Shown: piece after piece, positions 7,532 to 15,076 of the stretch
How the letters are laid out: each line of letters opens with the position of its first letter
Numbering within the stretch: the first letter of the stretch is position 1
Origin: CAZXDS01 sp964639525
GTDB taxonomy: Bacteria; Bacteroidota; Ignavibacteria; Ignavibacteriales; Melioribacteraceae
Direction of reading: 5' to 3'
Assembly: GCA_964639525.1 (NCBI GenBank)
Contig: CAZXDS010000056.1
Location: 1-17,253, forward strand
Length of the DNA: 17,253 bases
The notes under the pieces: model-generated
Told to the model about the DNA's origin: nothing
Database searches by the model: none
The model's input: the letters and a program-made list of their open reading frames with translations, nothing else
Translations under genes and position numbers: made by a program

Positions 7532-8179
7532 ATGAAGAAAAAAACAAAGGATAAAATGTTACATAATCAAAAAAAATCGTCGTCAGGCGGAAAAAAGAGC
7601 AATAAAGAAAAAAATGTTGAAGAAGCGAACAATCAACAGAGTGATATGGGAAATATACAACTAGAAGCTAAAATAAATGAGTTGACTGCTGAAAATGAAA
7701 AGTTAAAAAATGAAGCTGCCGAATTAAAAGATAGTTTGTTGAGACGCCTCGCTGAATTTGAAAATTACAAAAAACGCACTGAAGTTTATCAAAGTGAATT
7801 GCTGAAATATGCCGCTCAGGGTTTCATTTTGGAAATGCTTCAAATTTATAATGATTTTGAAAGATCATTAGAACACGTTGAAGGCGCAAAAGATATATCT
7901 GCTATAAAAGCGGGAATGAAACTGGTTTTTGATAAATTTACCAAAACCCTGCACGACCAAGGTGTTACCAAAATGGAAGCAACCGGAAAAGAATTTGATG
8001 TGAATTTACACGATGCACTTTTACAGCAAGCGACAAATGAAGTTGAACCAAATACTGTGCTGAGCGAAGTTGAGTCAGGATATATGTACAAAGATAAAGT
8101 TATTAAACATGCAAAAGTTATTGTAAGCAAAGAACCGGAGGAAGAACCTTCAGAAGCAGAAACAAGTAAGGAAAATTAA
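7532..8179 (+). CDS. grpE: Nucleotide exchange factor GrpE
   Basis: GrpE is the dimeric cochaperone that releases ADP from DnaK, completing the Hsp70 cycle in the cytosol. The 215-residue protein opens with a basic, lysine-rich disordered segment (about 1-35). A long heptad-rich coiled coil (about 40-85, EAKINELTAENEKLKNEAAE) follows, leading into LLRRLAEFENYKKR, the conserved helix end of the family. The head domain carries GMKLVFDKFTKTLHDQGV and HDALLQQ near the C-terminus, then VIKHAKVIVSK. The tail is acidic. The ATG at 7532 follows an AAAGGTGA ribosome site. Its stop overlaps the dnaJ start in TAATG, indicating translational coupling and co-expression with dnaJ. Confidence 0.96.
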   Translation: MKKKTKDKMLHNQKKSSSGGKKSNKEKNVEEANNQQSDMGNIQLEAKINELTAENEKLKNEAAELKDSLLRRLAEFENYKKRTEVYQSELLKYAAQGFILEMLQIYNDFERSLEHVEGAKDISAIKAGMKLVFDKFTKTLHDQGVTKMEATGKEFDVNLHDALLQQATNEVEPNTVLSEVESGYMYKDKVIKHAKVIVSKEPEEEPSEAETSKEN

Positions 8180-9312
8180 TGGATAAACGAGATTATTACG
8201 AAGTTCTCGGCGTAGAGAAAGGAGCTTCAAAAGATGAAATTAAAAAAGCCTATAGAAAATTAGCGATGCAATATCATCCGGATAGAAATCCCGGGGATAA
8301 ATCAGCTGAAGATAAGTTTAAAGAAGCAGCCGAAGCTTATGAGATTTTGCACGATGATGATAAGCGTGCAAAGTATGACAGATTTGGGCATCAAGGATTA
8401 CACGGAGCGCAAGACTTTGGCGGATTCAATAACGTAAATGATATATTCAGTCATTTCTCAGATATTTTTGGCGGTGCATTCGGCGGAGGCGGAGGCGGTT
8501 CATCAATTTTTGATGATTTCTTCAGCGGCGGTTCATCGCAAAGAGGCGGCAGACGGGCATCCGGAACACCAGGTTCTGATTTGAAAGTAGTTTTAAGATT
8601 AACTCTTAATGAAATAGCAACAGGAACTACAAAAAAAATCAAAATCAAAAAGCATCAAAAATGTTCAACTTGTAACGGAACAGGTGCAAAAAGTGCGGCA
8701 GATTTCAAAACATGCAATGTATGTAACGGAGCCGGAGAAGTTAGACAAGTTTCTAAATCTGTTTTTGGTCAATTTGTTAATATTGCCCCATGCCAAAACT
8801 GTAACGGTACAGGACAAGTAATTGCGGCACCCTGCTCTACTTGTCATGGTGATGGACGTACATTCGGCGAATCGACAATTAAAATTAATGTTCCTGCCGG
8901 AGTAAGTAACGACAGTTACATGACAATGCGCGGAGAAGGAAATGCCGGCAAAAACGGTGGACGTTCAGGAGATATTATTGTTATATTTAAGGAGCTTCCT
9001 CACGAATATTTTGTACGGGACGGTGATAATATTATTTATAACTTATTTATCAGTTACCCTGAAGCCGTACTTGGTTGTGAAGTTGAAGTCCCGACATTAA
9101 CCGGAAGAGCAAAGCTAAAAATTGAGCACGGAATAGAATCCGGCAAATTTTTAAAAATGCGAGAAAAGGGAGTTCACCATTTGAATAGACACGGCGCAGG
9201 CGATGAATTGGTAAAAGTTAATATTTATATACCAAAAAAAGTAAACACAAAGGAAAAAGAACTTTTAGGACAGTTGCGAACACAACCAAACATTAAAGTT
9301 CCAAATAATTAA
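8179..9312 (+). CDS. dnaJ: Chaperone DnaJ (Hsp40, class A)
   Basis: DnaJ delivers unfolded substrates to DnaK and stimulates its ATPase. All class A domains are present in 377 residues: the J domain (1-70) with HPD at 33-35, a Gly/Phe-rich linker (about 75-130), and a zinc-binding region with four CxxCxGxG motifs (C162/C165, C179/C182, C205/C208, C219/C222). The C-terminal substrate-binding domains follow, including HEYFVRDGDNI and YPEAVLGCEVEVPT. The start overlaps the grpE stop by one base and is preceded by AAGGA. A pause of about 80 bp separates it from the next gene. It contains a perfect but entirely A/T 9-bp inverted repeat (9303-9311 with 9332-9340), which I do not regard as a good terminator. 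Confidence 0.97.
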   Translation: MDKRDYYEVLGVEKGASKDEIKKAYRKLAMQYHPDRNPGDKSAEDKFKEAAEAYEILHDDDKRAKYDRFGHQGLHGAQDFGGFNNVNDIFSHFSDIFGGAFGGGGGGSSIFDDFFSGGSSQRGGRRASGTPGSDLKVVLRLTLNEIATGTTKKIKIKKHQKCSTCNGTGAKSAADFKTCNVCNGAGEVRQVSKSVFGQFVNIAPCQNCNGTGQVIAAPCSTCHGDGRTFGESTIKINVPAGVSNDSYMTMRGEGNAGKNGGRSGDIIVIFKELPHEYFVRDGDNIIYNLFISYPEAVLGCEVEVPTLTGRAKLKIEHGIESGKFLKMREKGVHHLNRHGAGDELVKVNIYIPKKVNTKEKELLGQLRTQPNIKVPNN

Positions 9313-9380
9313 TCCTTAAATGGTGGTTATCTAATTATTTTAGTGATTTTTTTATTCAAATTAAGTTGATGTTTATAATT

Positions 9381-9396
9381 AGGGAGTTTTAATATT
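9381..9396 (+). promoter_or_regulatory. Shine-Dalgarno and probable AUU start of the helix-hairpin-helix gene
   Basis: AGGGAG at 9381-9386 lies 7 bases before ATT at 9394. In that frame a stop occurs at 9376 and no ATG, GTG or TTG appears until GTG at 9553, which would discard the membrane anchor. The position of the ribosome site therefore favours AUU initiation. Confidence 0.5.
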
Positions 9397-9897
9397 CGAC
9401 TAAAAATTAAAAAACTGGCAGAAAAAATTGGATTTACTGAAACAGAAACAAAAGTAATTTTATTTATTTTAATTACTTTTATAATTGGAACTATTTCCTA
9501 TTTTTATAAATATAAAAATGTACGCAAAGGAAATATTCAATTTAATTACAGCGTGCAGGATAGTTTGTTTGATGCTGCCGGTAAAAGTTCGGCAAATAAA
9601 AAACAAAAAAATGTAGAAATAAATGTTGACTCTAAGCAGGAACTTTTGGATTTTAGTAACAATAAATTAAAAAGCAGAAATACATCAGCAAAAAAATTAA
9701 AAGATAAAAGCATTAACATAAATACTGCTGATAAGAGTACTTTGATTTTGCTACCGGGAATTGGAGAGAAGACGGCAAAAAATATTGTTAAATATCGTAG
9801 AACCGTTAAAAAATTTGACAGTATTAAAGAGCTATTGAAAGTCAAAGGAATTGGTAAAAAGAAACTAAATCGAATTAAAAAATATATAATAATATAA
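9394..9897 (+). CDS. Membrane-anchored ComEA-like helix-hairpin-helix protein
   Basis: The protein, 167 residues from the ATT at 9394, has a basic N-terminus (RLKIKKLAEKIGFTETETK), one transmembrane helix (about residues 21-38, VILFILITFIIGTISYFY) and a charged linker. It ends in a double helix-hairpin-helix domain: NINTADKSTLILLPGIGEKTA and VKGIGKKKL. Two such motifs form the sequence-independent DNA-binding fold of ComEA, the DNA receptor for natural uptake, although related anchored proteins exist whose role is unknown. A shorter version of 114 residues starting at GTG 9553 would lack the membrane helix. It lies in the same direction as dnaJ and the next gene, 31 bp downstream. Assignment to DNA uptake is inference; no comEC or other competence gene is in the window. 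Confidence 0.75.
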   Translation: MRLKIKKLAEKIGFTETETKVILFILITFIIGTISYFYKYKNVRKGNIQFNYSVQDSLFDAAGKSSANKKQKNVEINVDSKQELLDFSNNKLKSRNTSAKKLKDKSININTADKSTLILLPGIGEKTAKNIVKYRRTVKKFDSIKELLKVKGIGKKKLNRIKKYIII

Positions 9898-9928
9898 AAA
9901 TAAGAAGTTTATTTCCGGAGGAAAAATT

Positions 9929-10483
9929 ATGAAAAAATCCGAACCTTGGTATATTCACGCTACATTATGGGTAGTGATTGTTATTTTGTCATATGTGTTA
10001 ATTCGCGTAGCTATTATTGATCCAACTGAATATGTGGCACAGGAAAAATATTTTAAACAAGAATCCAGACTCAGAATGGATAACTTGAGACAAGCTGAAA
10101 TACTTTATGCAAACAAGTATGACCGTTATTCAGATAACGTTGATTCTCTTAGAGCCTTTATAGAAAATGATACGAATGTTGCCAATTTAATGACTGGAAT
10201 TGACACCCTAACTCAAAAATCTACAAACCCATTTAGTAATTTAACAAACAGTACATTTAGTTTTGATTCGCTATATGCTACGCCAAAAACTTTTTCTGCG
10301 TATATTCTTCAAGTTGATACAACAATGAATGTTGATACGGTAATAAATAGAAGAGGAAAAATCACTTCCGTTGATACTACTTTCGTAATTGGTACAAAGT
10401 ATTATATAGAAGACCCTGACGGTTACGGCTCTATTGGCTCGTTATCATCAGCAGCTCTCAAAAATACTGCCTCTTGGGAATAG
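9929..10483 (+). CDS. Single-pass membrane protein of unknown function, next to a PilM-like gene
   Basis: I do not recognise a family. The 184 residues start with a short polar segment, then one transmembrane helix (about 12-32, LWVVIVILSYVLIRVAII). A helical stretch rich in charge follows (EKYFKQESRLRMDNLRQAEILYANKYDRYSDNVDSLRAFI), and then a Ser/Thr/Asn-rich domain predicted to lie outside the cytoplasm. The helix followed by a 'RQAEILYANKYDRYSDNVDSLRAFI'-like segment recalls type II secretion pseudopilins such as GspG, but there is no prepilin peptidase site in front of the helix. A very good GGAGG site precedes the ATG. The stop is 8 bp before the following gene, so the two are probably translated together. 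Confidence 0.6.
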   Translation: MKKSEPWYIHATLWVVIVILSYVLIRVAIIDPTEYVAQEKYFKQESRLRMDNLRQAEILYANKYDRYSDNVDSLRAFIENDTNVANLMTGIDTLTQKSTNPFSNLTNSTFSFDSLYATPKTFSAYILQVDTTMNVDTVINRRGKITSVDTTFVIGTKYYIEDPDGYGSIGSLSSAALKNTASWE

Positions 10484-10491
10484 AAGAGAAA

Positions 10492-11415
10492 ATGTCGTTC
10501 TCACAAACCCACACCGGTATTAGCCTTACCGGTGAAAAGTTACAGCTTGTAGAATTAACCTACAGTAAAAGCGGCATTCTAATTGAAAATATTGACGAGG
10601 AATTCTTTGAAGAATATTTAAGTTTTTTTGATAAAGAAACTAAGTTTAATTCCTTATTACAAAAGGCTTTTGATGATTTAATTATTCGAAAGCCTTTGAA
10701 AAACAATGTTGTTTCATTCGCTATTCCTTACGATATTTTTAAGCATGTTGAACTGCCTTTTGATAATTCATTAATAAAATCCGACTTGTTAGAGCAACTG
10801 AAATGGGAACTCTCGGTACTTTATCCAAACTCAATTTCAACAGAATATTTGCTGCAGTACATTGAAATTGATGATGATGAATTTGCAAAAAAAGAAACTA
10901 CGCTTATTATTGCCGCAATGAAAAAACAGATAAAAACTATTCATAAATTTTGCGCCCGCAATAATTTAAATTTGAAATATATAGATTATTCCCATTTTGC
11001 AATTAATAATTTAATTGGGGCTTCATTAACTGAAGAAAAAGGAAGTAAGAATATTTCTTTATACATTGGAAACGGCTACTTTTCTTTTATGCTTTTAAAG
11101 CAAAACTCCCCTGTTCTTTTTTATAAAAAAAAGATAGTAAATGCAGCGGATATCATTCCACAATTAAATAATGTTATTGAAAAAATTAATCAGTTCAATT
11201 TATCCTTAAACGCATTTGATAATTTTTTTATTGCCGGAGATAATATTTCGGATGAATTGGTTGGACAAATAAACTCTTCTTTCAATATTAGTTTTATCAA
11301 ACTTAACCCTTTTAGTGGGTTTGCCGTAAATCCATTATTGGTAAATAGTAAATTTCTTACATCTGAATTTAATTCATTTTCGGCAGCCGCAGGAATATCT
11401 TTGCGGCTACTATAA
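10492..11415 (+). CDS. Actin-fold PilM/DUF3822-like protein
   Basis: The 307-residue protein begins SFSQTHTGISLTGEKLQLVEL, a phosphate-1-like strand-turn-strand start of the FtsA/PilM/GspL superfamily. It ends with GDNISDELVGQINSSFNISFIKLNP and a small-residue AAAGISLRLL terminus typical of this fold. In type IV pilus systems PilM is a cytoplasmic ring component, but in Bacteroidota a DUF3822-type relative of unknown function sits directly before rsmD, which is the arrangement here. The link to DUF3822 is from memory of gene order and would need a profile search. The ATG at 10492 is preferred to an overlapping TTG at 10474, because the fold begins just after it and the TTG would overlap the upstream gene. 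No PilN/PilO/PilQ homologue is nearby. Confidence 0.6.
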   Translation: MSFSQTHTGISLTGEKLQLVELTYSKSGILIENIDEEFFEEYLSFFDKETKFNSLLQKAFDDLIIRKPLKNNVVSFAIPYDIFKHVELPFDNSLIKSDLLEQLKWELSVLYPNSISTEYLLQYIEIDDDEFAKKETTLIIAAMKKQIKTIHKFCARNNLNLKYIDYSHFAINNLIGASLTEEKGSKNISLYIGNGYFSFMLLKQNSPVLFYKKKIVNAADIIPQLNNVIEKINQFNLSLNAFDNFFIAGDNISDELVGQINSSFNISFIKLNPFSGFAVNPLLVNSKFLTSEFNSFSAAAGISLRLL

Positions 11416-11445
11416 TCAAACTTGATTAAAAAATAGAAAGCACAC

Positions 11446-11985
11446 ATGAGAATAATTTCAGGCGAATTTAGAGGAAGGTCAATTAAAACACCGTCTCCAA
11501 AATTTACTCGTCCTACTACCGATAGGGTTAAAGAATCATTATTCAATTATCTTACAAATTTTTTAGACTTTGAAAATATTAAAGTCTGTGATATTTACGC
11601 AGGTTCCGGTTCTCTTGGCTTGGAGTCATTAAGTCGTGGAGCAGGCAAAGCACATTTTGTTGAAAAAAACTTTCAAGTACTTAATGTGCTAAAACAAAAT
11701 ATCAGTTTATGTAAAGCTGAAGAAAGAACAAGAATTTTCAAAATGTCTGCGGTAAAGTTTTCAGCATTATCAGAACATTTCACTTATGATTTGATTTTTG
11801 CGGACCCACCGTTTTTCAAAGACGACATTCACATAGTAGTTAATCAATTGTTGGAGAACAATTTTCTTTCCTCCGAAGGATTATTAATTATTGAACGATC
11901 AATCCAAACTAAAAATAACGATATTAAAAATTTTGGGATTGAGCCGTTTAAACAAATTGGAGACAGTTTAATTTATCAATTTTAA
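11446..11985 (+). CDS. rsmD: 16S rRNA (guanine(966)-N2)-methyltransferase RsmD
   Basis: RsmD transfers a methyl group from S-adenosylmethionine to N2 of G966 in 16S rRNA during small-subunit assembly. The 179-residue protein shows the family start MRIISGEFRGRSIKTP and the segment TRPTTDRVKESLFNYL. SAM motif I follows as VCDIYAGSGSLGLESLSRGA, and the catalytic DPPF motif lies in LIFADPPFF. Length is normal. It starts 30 bp after the PilM-like gene, with only a weak ribosome site, and is followed 64 bp later by coaD. The rsmD-coaD order is common in bacteria. Confidence 0.95.
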   Translation: MRIISGEFRGRSIKTPSPKFTRPTTDRVKESLFNYLTNFLDFENIKVCDIYAGSGSLGLESLSRGAGKAHFVEKNFQVLNVLKQNISLCKAEERTRIFKMSAVKFSALSEHFTYDLIFADPPFFKDDIHIVVNQLLENNFLSSEGLLIIERSIQTKNNDIKNFGIEPFKQIGDSLIYQF

Positions 11986-11995
11986 AGAAAATTGA

Positions 11996-12025
11996 TTGCA
12001 ATATAGTACAATTCACTTGTATATT
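11996..12025 (+). promoter_or_regulatory. Possible promoter upstream of coaD
   Basis: TTGCAA (11996-12001), an 18-bp spacer and TATATT (12020-12025) resemble a housekeeping sigma promoter in the 64-bp gap before coaD. The region is AT-rich, so a chance match is quite possible. Confidence 0.28.
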
Positions 12026-12049
12026 AACAACTAAAAAAATAAAGAAAAA

Positions 12050-12559
12050 ATGCGAAAAGTAATTTATCCCGGTACATTTGATCCTGTTACAAACGGTCAC
12101 ATTGACATAATTAAAAGAGCTGCTGATCTTTTTGACGAAGTAATAGTTACAGTTGCAAAAAATCCTGCAAAAAGTGAATTATTTTCTGTTACTGAACGTA
12201 TAGAAATGTTAAAGGAGAGTTTAAAACAATTTCCAACAGTTCGCGTAGATTCCTTTGGCGGTTTAATTGTTGAACATGCTAAAGCCGTTGGTGCTGTTGG
12301 TATAATTCGCGGACTTCGAGCTGTAAGTGATTTTGAGTTTGAATTTCAGATGGCTTTGATGAACAGACGTTTATCAGATGGATTAAAAACTATTTTTCTT
12401 ATGCCGCATGAAAAATATACTTATTTAAATTCTACTATAATTAGAAACGTTTCACAATTTGATGGCGATATTTCCGAATTGGTGCCCCCAATTGTTTTAC
12501 AAAAATTAAAAGAAAAAAGAAACAACTTGAAAAATGAACAAAAAAAAACCCAATCATAA
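12050..12559 (+). CDS. coaD: Pantetheine-phosphate adenylyltransferase CoaD
   Basis: CoaD joins 4'-phosphopantetheine and ATP to form dephospho-CoA, the fourth step of CoA synthesis, in the cytosol. The 169-residue protein contains the nucleotidyltransferase motif YPGTFDPVTNGHIDI, with the catalytic His at 17. The VGIIRGLRAVSDFEFEFQMA segment and the second nucleotide-binding motif NSTIIRNV follow. Length is typical (about 160). The ATG at 12050 has no strong Shine-Dalgarno, only an A-rich leader. The C-terminus is lysine-rich, because the last codons lie on the A-tract arm of the terminator. It is the final gene of the plus-strand block. Confidence 0.97.
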   Translation: MRKVIYPGTFDPVTNGHIDIIKRAADLFDEVIVTVAKNPAKSELFSVTERIEMLKESLKQFPTVRVDSFGGLIVEHAKAVGAVGIIRGLRAVSDFEFEFQMALMNRRLSDGLKTIFLMPHEKYTYLNSTIIRNVSQFDGDISELVPPIVLQKLKEKRNNLKNEQKKTQS

Positions 12560-12571
12560 GACCGGGTTTTT
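12544..12571. terminator. Bidirectional terminator between coaD and the symporter gene
   Basis: AAAAACCC (12544-12551) pairs with GGGTTTTT (12564-12571) across a 12-nt loop. The A and T arms give a U-tail on either strand, so it can end both the coaD transcript and the convergent symporter transcript, whose stop is at 12594. The left arm overlaps the last codons of coaD. Confidence 0.75.
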
Positions 12572-12593
12572 AATTCACTGAAAACAATTTTTG

Positions 12594-14690
12594 TTACATT
12601 TCTTTTTCAGCCGTAAGAATTTTACCGTCAATAAAAACACCATCTAACAATTCTTCATTTGTAATGTAAACAATCCCATCTTCATCATGCGGTTCGCCAT
12701 AAACCGAATGTATTGATTTTAGTCCGCCCAGATATTTACGTGCATCACAAATGTAAACCAAGTCACCGACATTAGCTTTCATTCTTGCCATATCATTTTT
12801 TGAAAAGTGAAGTGTTTCTTCTTCATTATCTTTTAATTTCCAATTAACTTTAATTACTTCGCCTTCCTCATTATTTAATTTACTTCCCTTGAACATTTCC
12901 TTGGCTTTTGGTAAATCCCAAGCAGTCATACCAACTAATTGAGCTTCTTCATCGTAATGTCCGAAGAATGTAACAAGAATTGGAACCGTAAATAGAAGAA
13001 CCACAATTAATACAAAGGATATTATAAGGTGTAAAGTGTTTAACGAAATAAGTATAAATAATATTAAAGAAACTACGCCGAGAATGTACATTGTAATATC
13101 AGATGTTCCATTTTCTTTAAGTCTTTTTACAATATTTTTTTGCTGAATAGTTGTGTAAGTAACAATAACTGCAGGAATTGCACAAACCAGCAAATTATAA
13201 AATGCTCGAATATATGTGTATGGATGCGCTGGATCCATTTTTATTCCCCAAGCAACAGGCTTAATTAAAATCCCAGGATAATATGCTCCGAGAATCATTA
13301 ACGAAACTCCGACAATAAAAGTGGTTATTACTCCTGAAGGAGTGATTTTTTTCCAAAATATGCCGAGAAAGATTGCAACCACAAGTGGCGGTGTTAAAGT
13401 GGAATGGAAATATCCATGGGCTTCATAAACAGTAGGGAAATTTTTAAATGCCAAAACTGAAACCACCCCAAGGGCTGTAATTACAGCAGAAGAATATCTT
13501 GCGGCAAAAAGTTCAACTTTATCTTCTTCCCTTTTGTTCTTCTTCATTTTTTTCATATATGATTTTACCGGTCGGTAAATCTCATTTTTATATATTGCTT
13601 CTGTTGCATTCTCAAGTGTATCTACAGTTGACATAAGTGCAGCCGTTAAAGCCGCCATAATAAAACCAAAAACTCCCGGACTTGAAACAATGTTGGAAAC
13701 AACCACAAAAATTTCATCCGGTGAAGTATTAGGGCTAATCATATGCGGATTAATTAATGAAATTGCTTTGCCTATCCAACCGGCATTTCCAACAACTATT
13801 GCAGAGATAGGAAGCATAAAGAGAACGTTAAATGCCGCAGCCTTTCTTCCTTCATCAACACTTTTAGTCGCCATAAAGCGCATTATCAAGCCCATATTCA
13901 TAAACAGAAAACCAATTGAGCCTGCGATTCCGTCCTGCCAAAATATTCCCACAAAATTAAAATCGGGTGGTTTATTAAAATGCCCTAACGGTATTTTCCA
14001 ATCCTTTGGTAAAATATTCCAAAAAACATCGAAACCACCGACATAATGCAAACCTATAAAAAACAACAATAAGCCGGCAAATAAAAGAATAGCTCCTTGT
14101 AGTAAATCTGTAAAAATAACCGCCGTCTGCCCACCGAAAGTAATATATATTCCAATTACAACGGCAATAACAGTAATTACGCCCATTAACGTAATTGGAA
14201 TTGTAGAACCGAAAAGCGAGAAGCTTTCAGGCAGCATCGGCATAGCAGCTTTACCAAGAGTTAAAAATCCAATTCCTATATAACCAATCATATACATAAG
14301 TAAAAGGATTGTAGCTAAAAACCTGGCAGTCGGGCTAAACCTCCTTTCAAAATACTCAGGGATTGATTTTATTTTAGAATAGACAATTATCGGAAGCCAG
14401 CCAAACATAAATAACGGCATAAAAAACCAGTCGTTAAGATATGTCATTGTAGATGACAAGCCATGCTCAAATCCTTTGGCTGAATATTTAACAAAGCTAT
14501 GGCTCCCAACTCCGGTGGCTACAATAGAAAATGCAATTAACCACCATGCAAACCTTCGCCCGCCAAAAAAGAAATCCTTTGTACTTCGATTATACTTGCC
14601 AAAATAACTTCCAAATAGCATTACTATTAGGAAGTAAGAGAGCATAATTATCCAATCTGTTGAGGTACCAATATTATGATAAGTTTCCAT
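12594..14690 (-). CDS. Sodium:solute symporter (SSS family) with long C-terminal soluble tail
   Basis: This 698-residue inner-membrane protein belongs to the SSS family, which couples Na+ entry to solute uptake. The transmembrane core (about 13-575) has the family features DFFFGGRRFAWW and FSIVATGVGSHSF at the start. It also has TFGGQTAVIFTDLLQGAILL, and AALTAALMSTVDTLENA around residues 346-362; the S354-T355 pair aligns with the Na2 site in TM8. More than a dozen hydrophobic helices are visible. Residues 578-698 form a charged soluble tail ending ITNEELLDGVFIDGKILTAE, longer than in many transporters and not recognised. The start at 14690 follows the 70-residue membrane protein gene by 3 bp, so both are surely co-translated. 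The substrate cannot be told from sequence; the tail may be regulatory (inference). Confidence 0.9.
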   Translation of the reverse strand: METYHNIGTSTDWIIMLSYFLIVMLFGSYFGKYNRSTKDFFFGGRRFAWWLIAFSIVATGVGSHSFVKYSAKGFEHGLSSTMTYLNDWFFMPLFMFGWLPIIVYSKIKSIPEYFERRFSPTARFLATILLLMYMIGYIGIGFLTLGKAAMPMLPESFSLFGSTIPITLMGVITVIAVVIGIYITFGGQTAVIFTDLLQGAILLFAGLLLFFIGLHYVGGFDVFWNILPKDWKIPLGHFNKPPDFNFVGIFWQDGIAGSIGFLFMNMGLIMRFMATKSVDEGRKAAAFNVLFMLPISAIVVGNAGWIGKAISLINPHMISPNTSPDEIFVVVSNIVSSPGVFGFIMAALTAALMSTVDTLENATEAIYKNEIYRPVKSYMKKMKKNKREEDKVELFAARYSSAVITALGVVSVLAFKNFPTVYEAHGYFHSTLTPPLVVAIFLGIFWKKITPSGVITTFIVGVSLMILGAYYPGILIKPVAWGIKMDPAHPYTYIRAFYNLLVCAIPAVIVTYTTIQQKNIVKRLKENGTSDITMYILGVVSLILFILISLNTLHLIISFVLIVVLLFTVPILVTFFGHYDEEAQLVGMTAWDLPKAKEMFKGSKLNNEEGEVIKVNWKLKDNEEETLHFSKNDMARMKANVGDLVYICDARKYLGGLKSIHSVYGEPHDEDGIVYITNEELLDGVFIDGKILTAEKEM

Positions 14691-14693
14691 AGT

Positions 14694-14906
14694 TTACCAG
14701 TATAGTGCGGCTAAAGTCCAAATGAGGTGCATAAAGAAGAAATAGAAATAGCCGAAGATTAATGTTTTAAACCAAAAACGATGTCGTTTTATTTTAATAT
14801 CAATGGCTCCGGTTTTACGCAAAAAAACCATCCCAAACAAAAACAACATCCCGCCTACTCCATATAAATAGATGAAAGGCAACCAATTATTAAAAAATTC
14901 TGTCAT
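14694..14906 (-). CDS. Small two-helix membrane protein, likely partner of the symporter
   Basis: The 70-residue protein has two hydrophobic helices (about 9-28, LPFIYLYGVGGMLFLFGMVF, and about 47-68, KTLIFGYFYFFFMHLIWTLA) joined by a basic loop, IKIKRHRFWFK. I do not recognise a named family. Its stop lies 3 bp before the symporter start. Some SSS transporters work with a small membrane subunit (the DUF4212 type), but this protein does not show that family's wording. A subunit or assembly role is therefore inference from context. The coding stretch is clean and the length of hydrophobic segments is realistic, which supports a real gene. Confidence 0.72.
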   Translation of the reverse strand: MTEFFNNWLPFIYLYGVGGMLFLFGMVFLRKTGAIDIKIKRHRFWFKTLIFGYFYFFFMHLIWTLAALYW

Positions 14907-15076
14907 ATATAAATCGTCAAAGATTATTGATTTTAGTTTGCTAACTTAATCAAGGTAAAATTTATTTGCAAATGATATTCACAGGTATAATTAAAACATT
15001 GCTTTTCAATTTTTCATCTTCTAATTTAAGAGTCTGAATATTTTTAAATATACAACATATTGAGGAGTAGTTTATA

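Noticed and set aside
8451..8847. Minus-strand open frames inside dnaJ
   Set aside because: They are mirror translations of the Gly-rich and Cys-rich regions, giving proline and cysteine runs, with no independent support.
9303..9340. Inverted repeat after dnaJ as a terminator
   Set aside because: The 9-bp stem is entirely A/T with a 20-nt loop, so it is thermodynamically weak and common by chance in this composition.
10474..10491. TTG start of the PilM-like gene at 10474
   Set aside because: It overlaps the upstream gene and adds GIEEK-like residues before the fold; the ATG at 10492 fits better.
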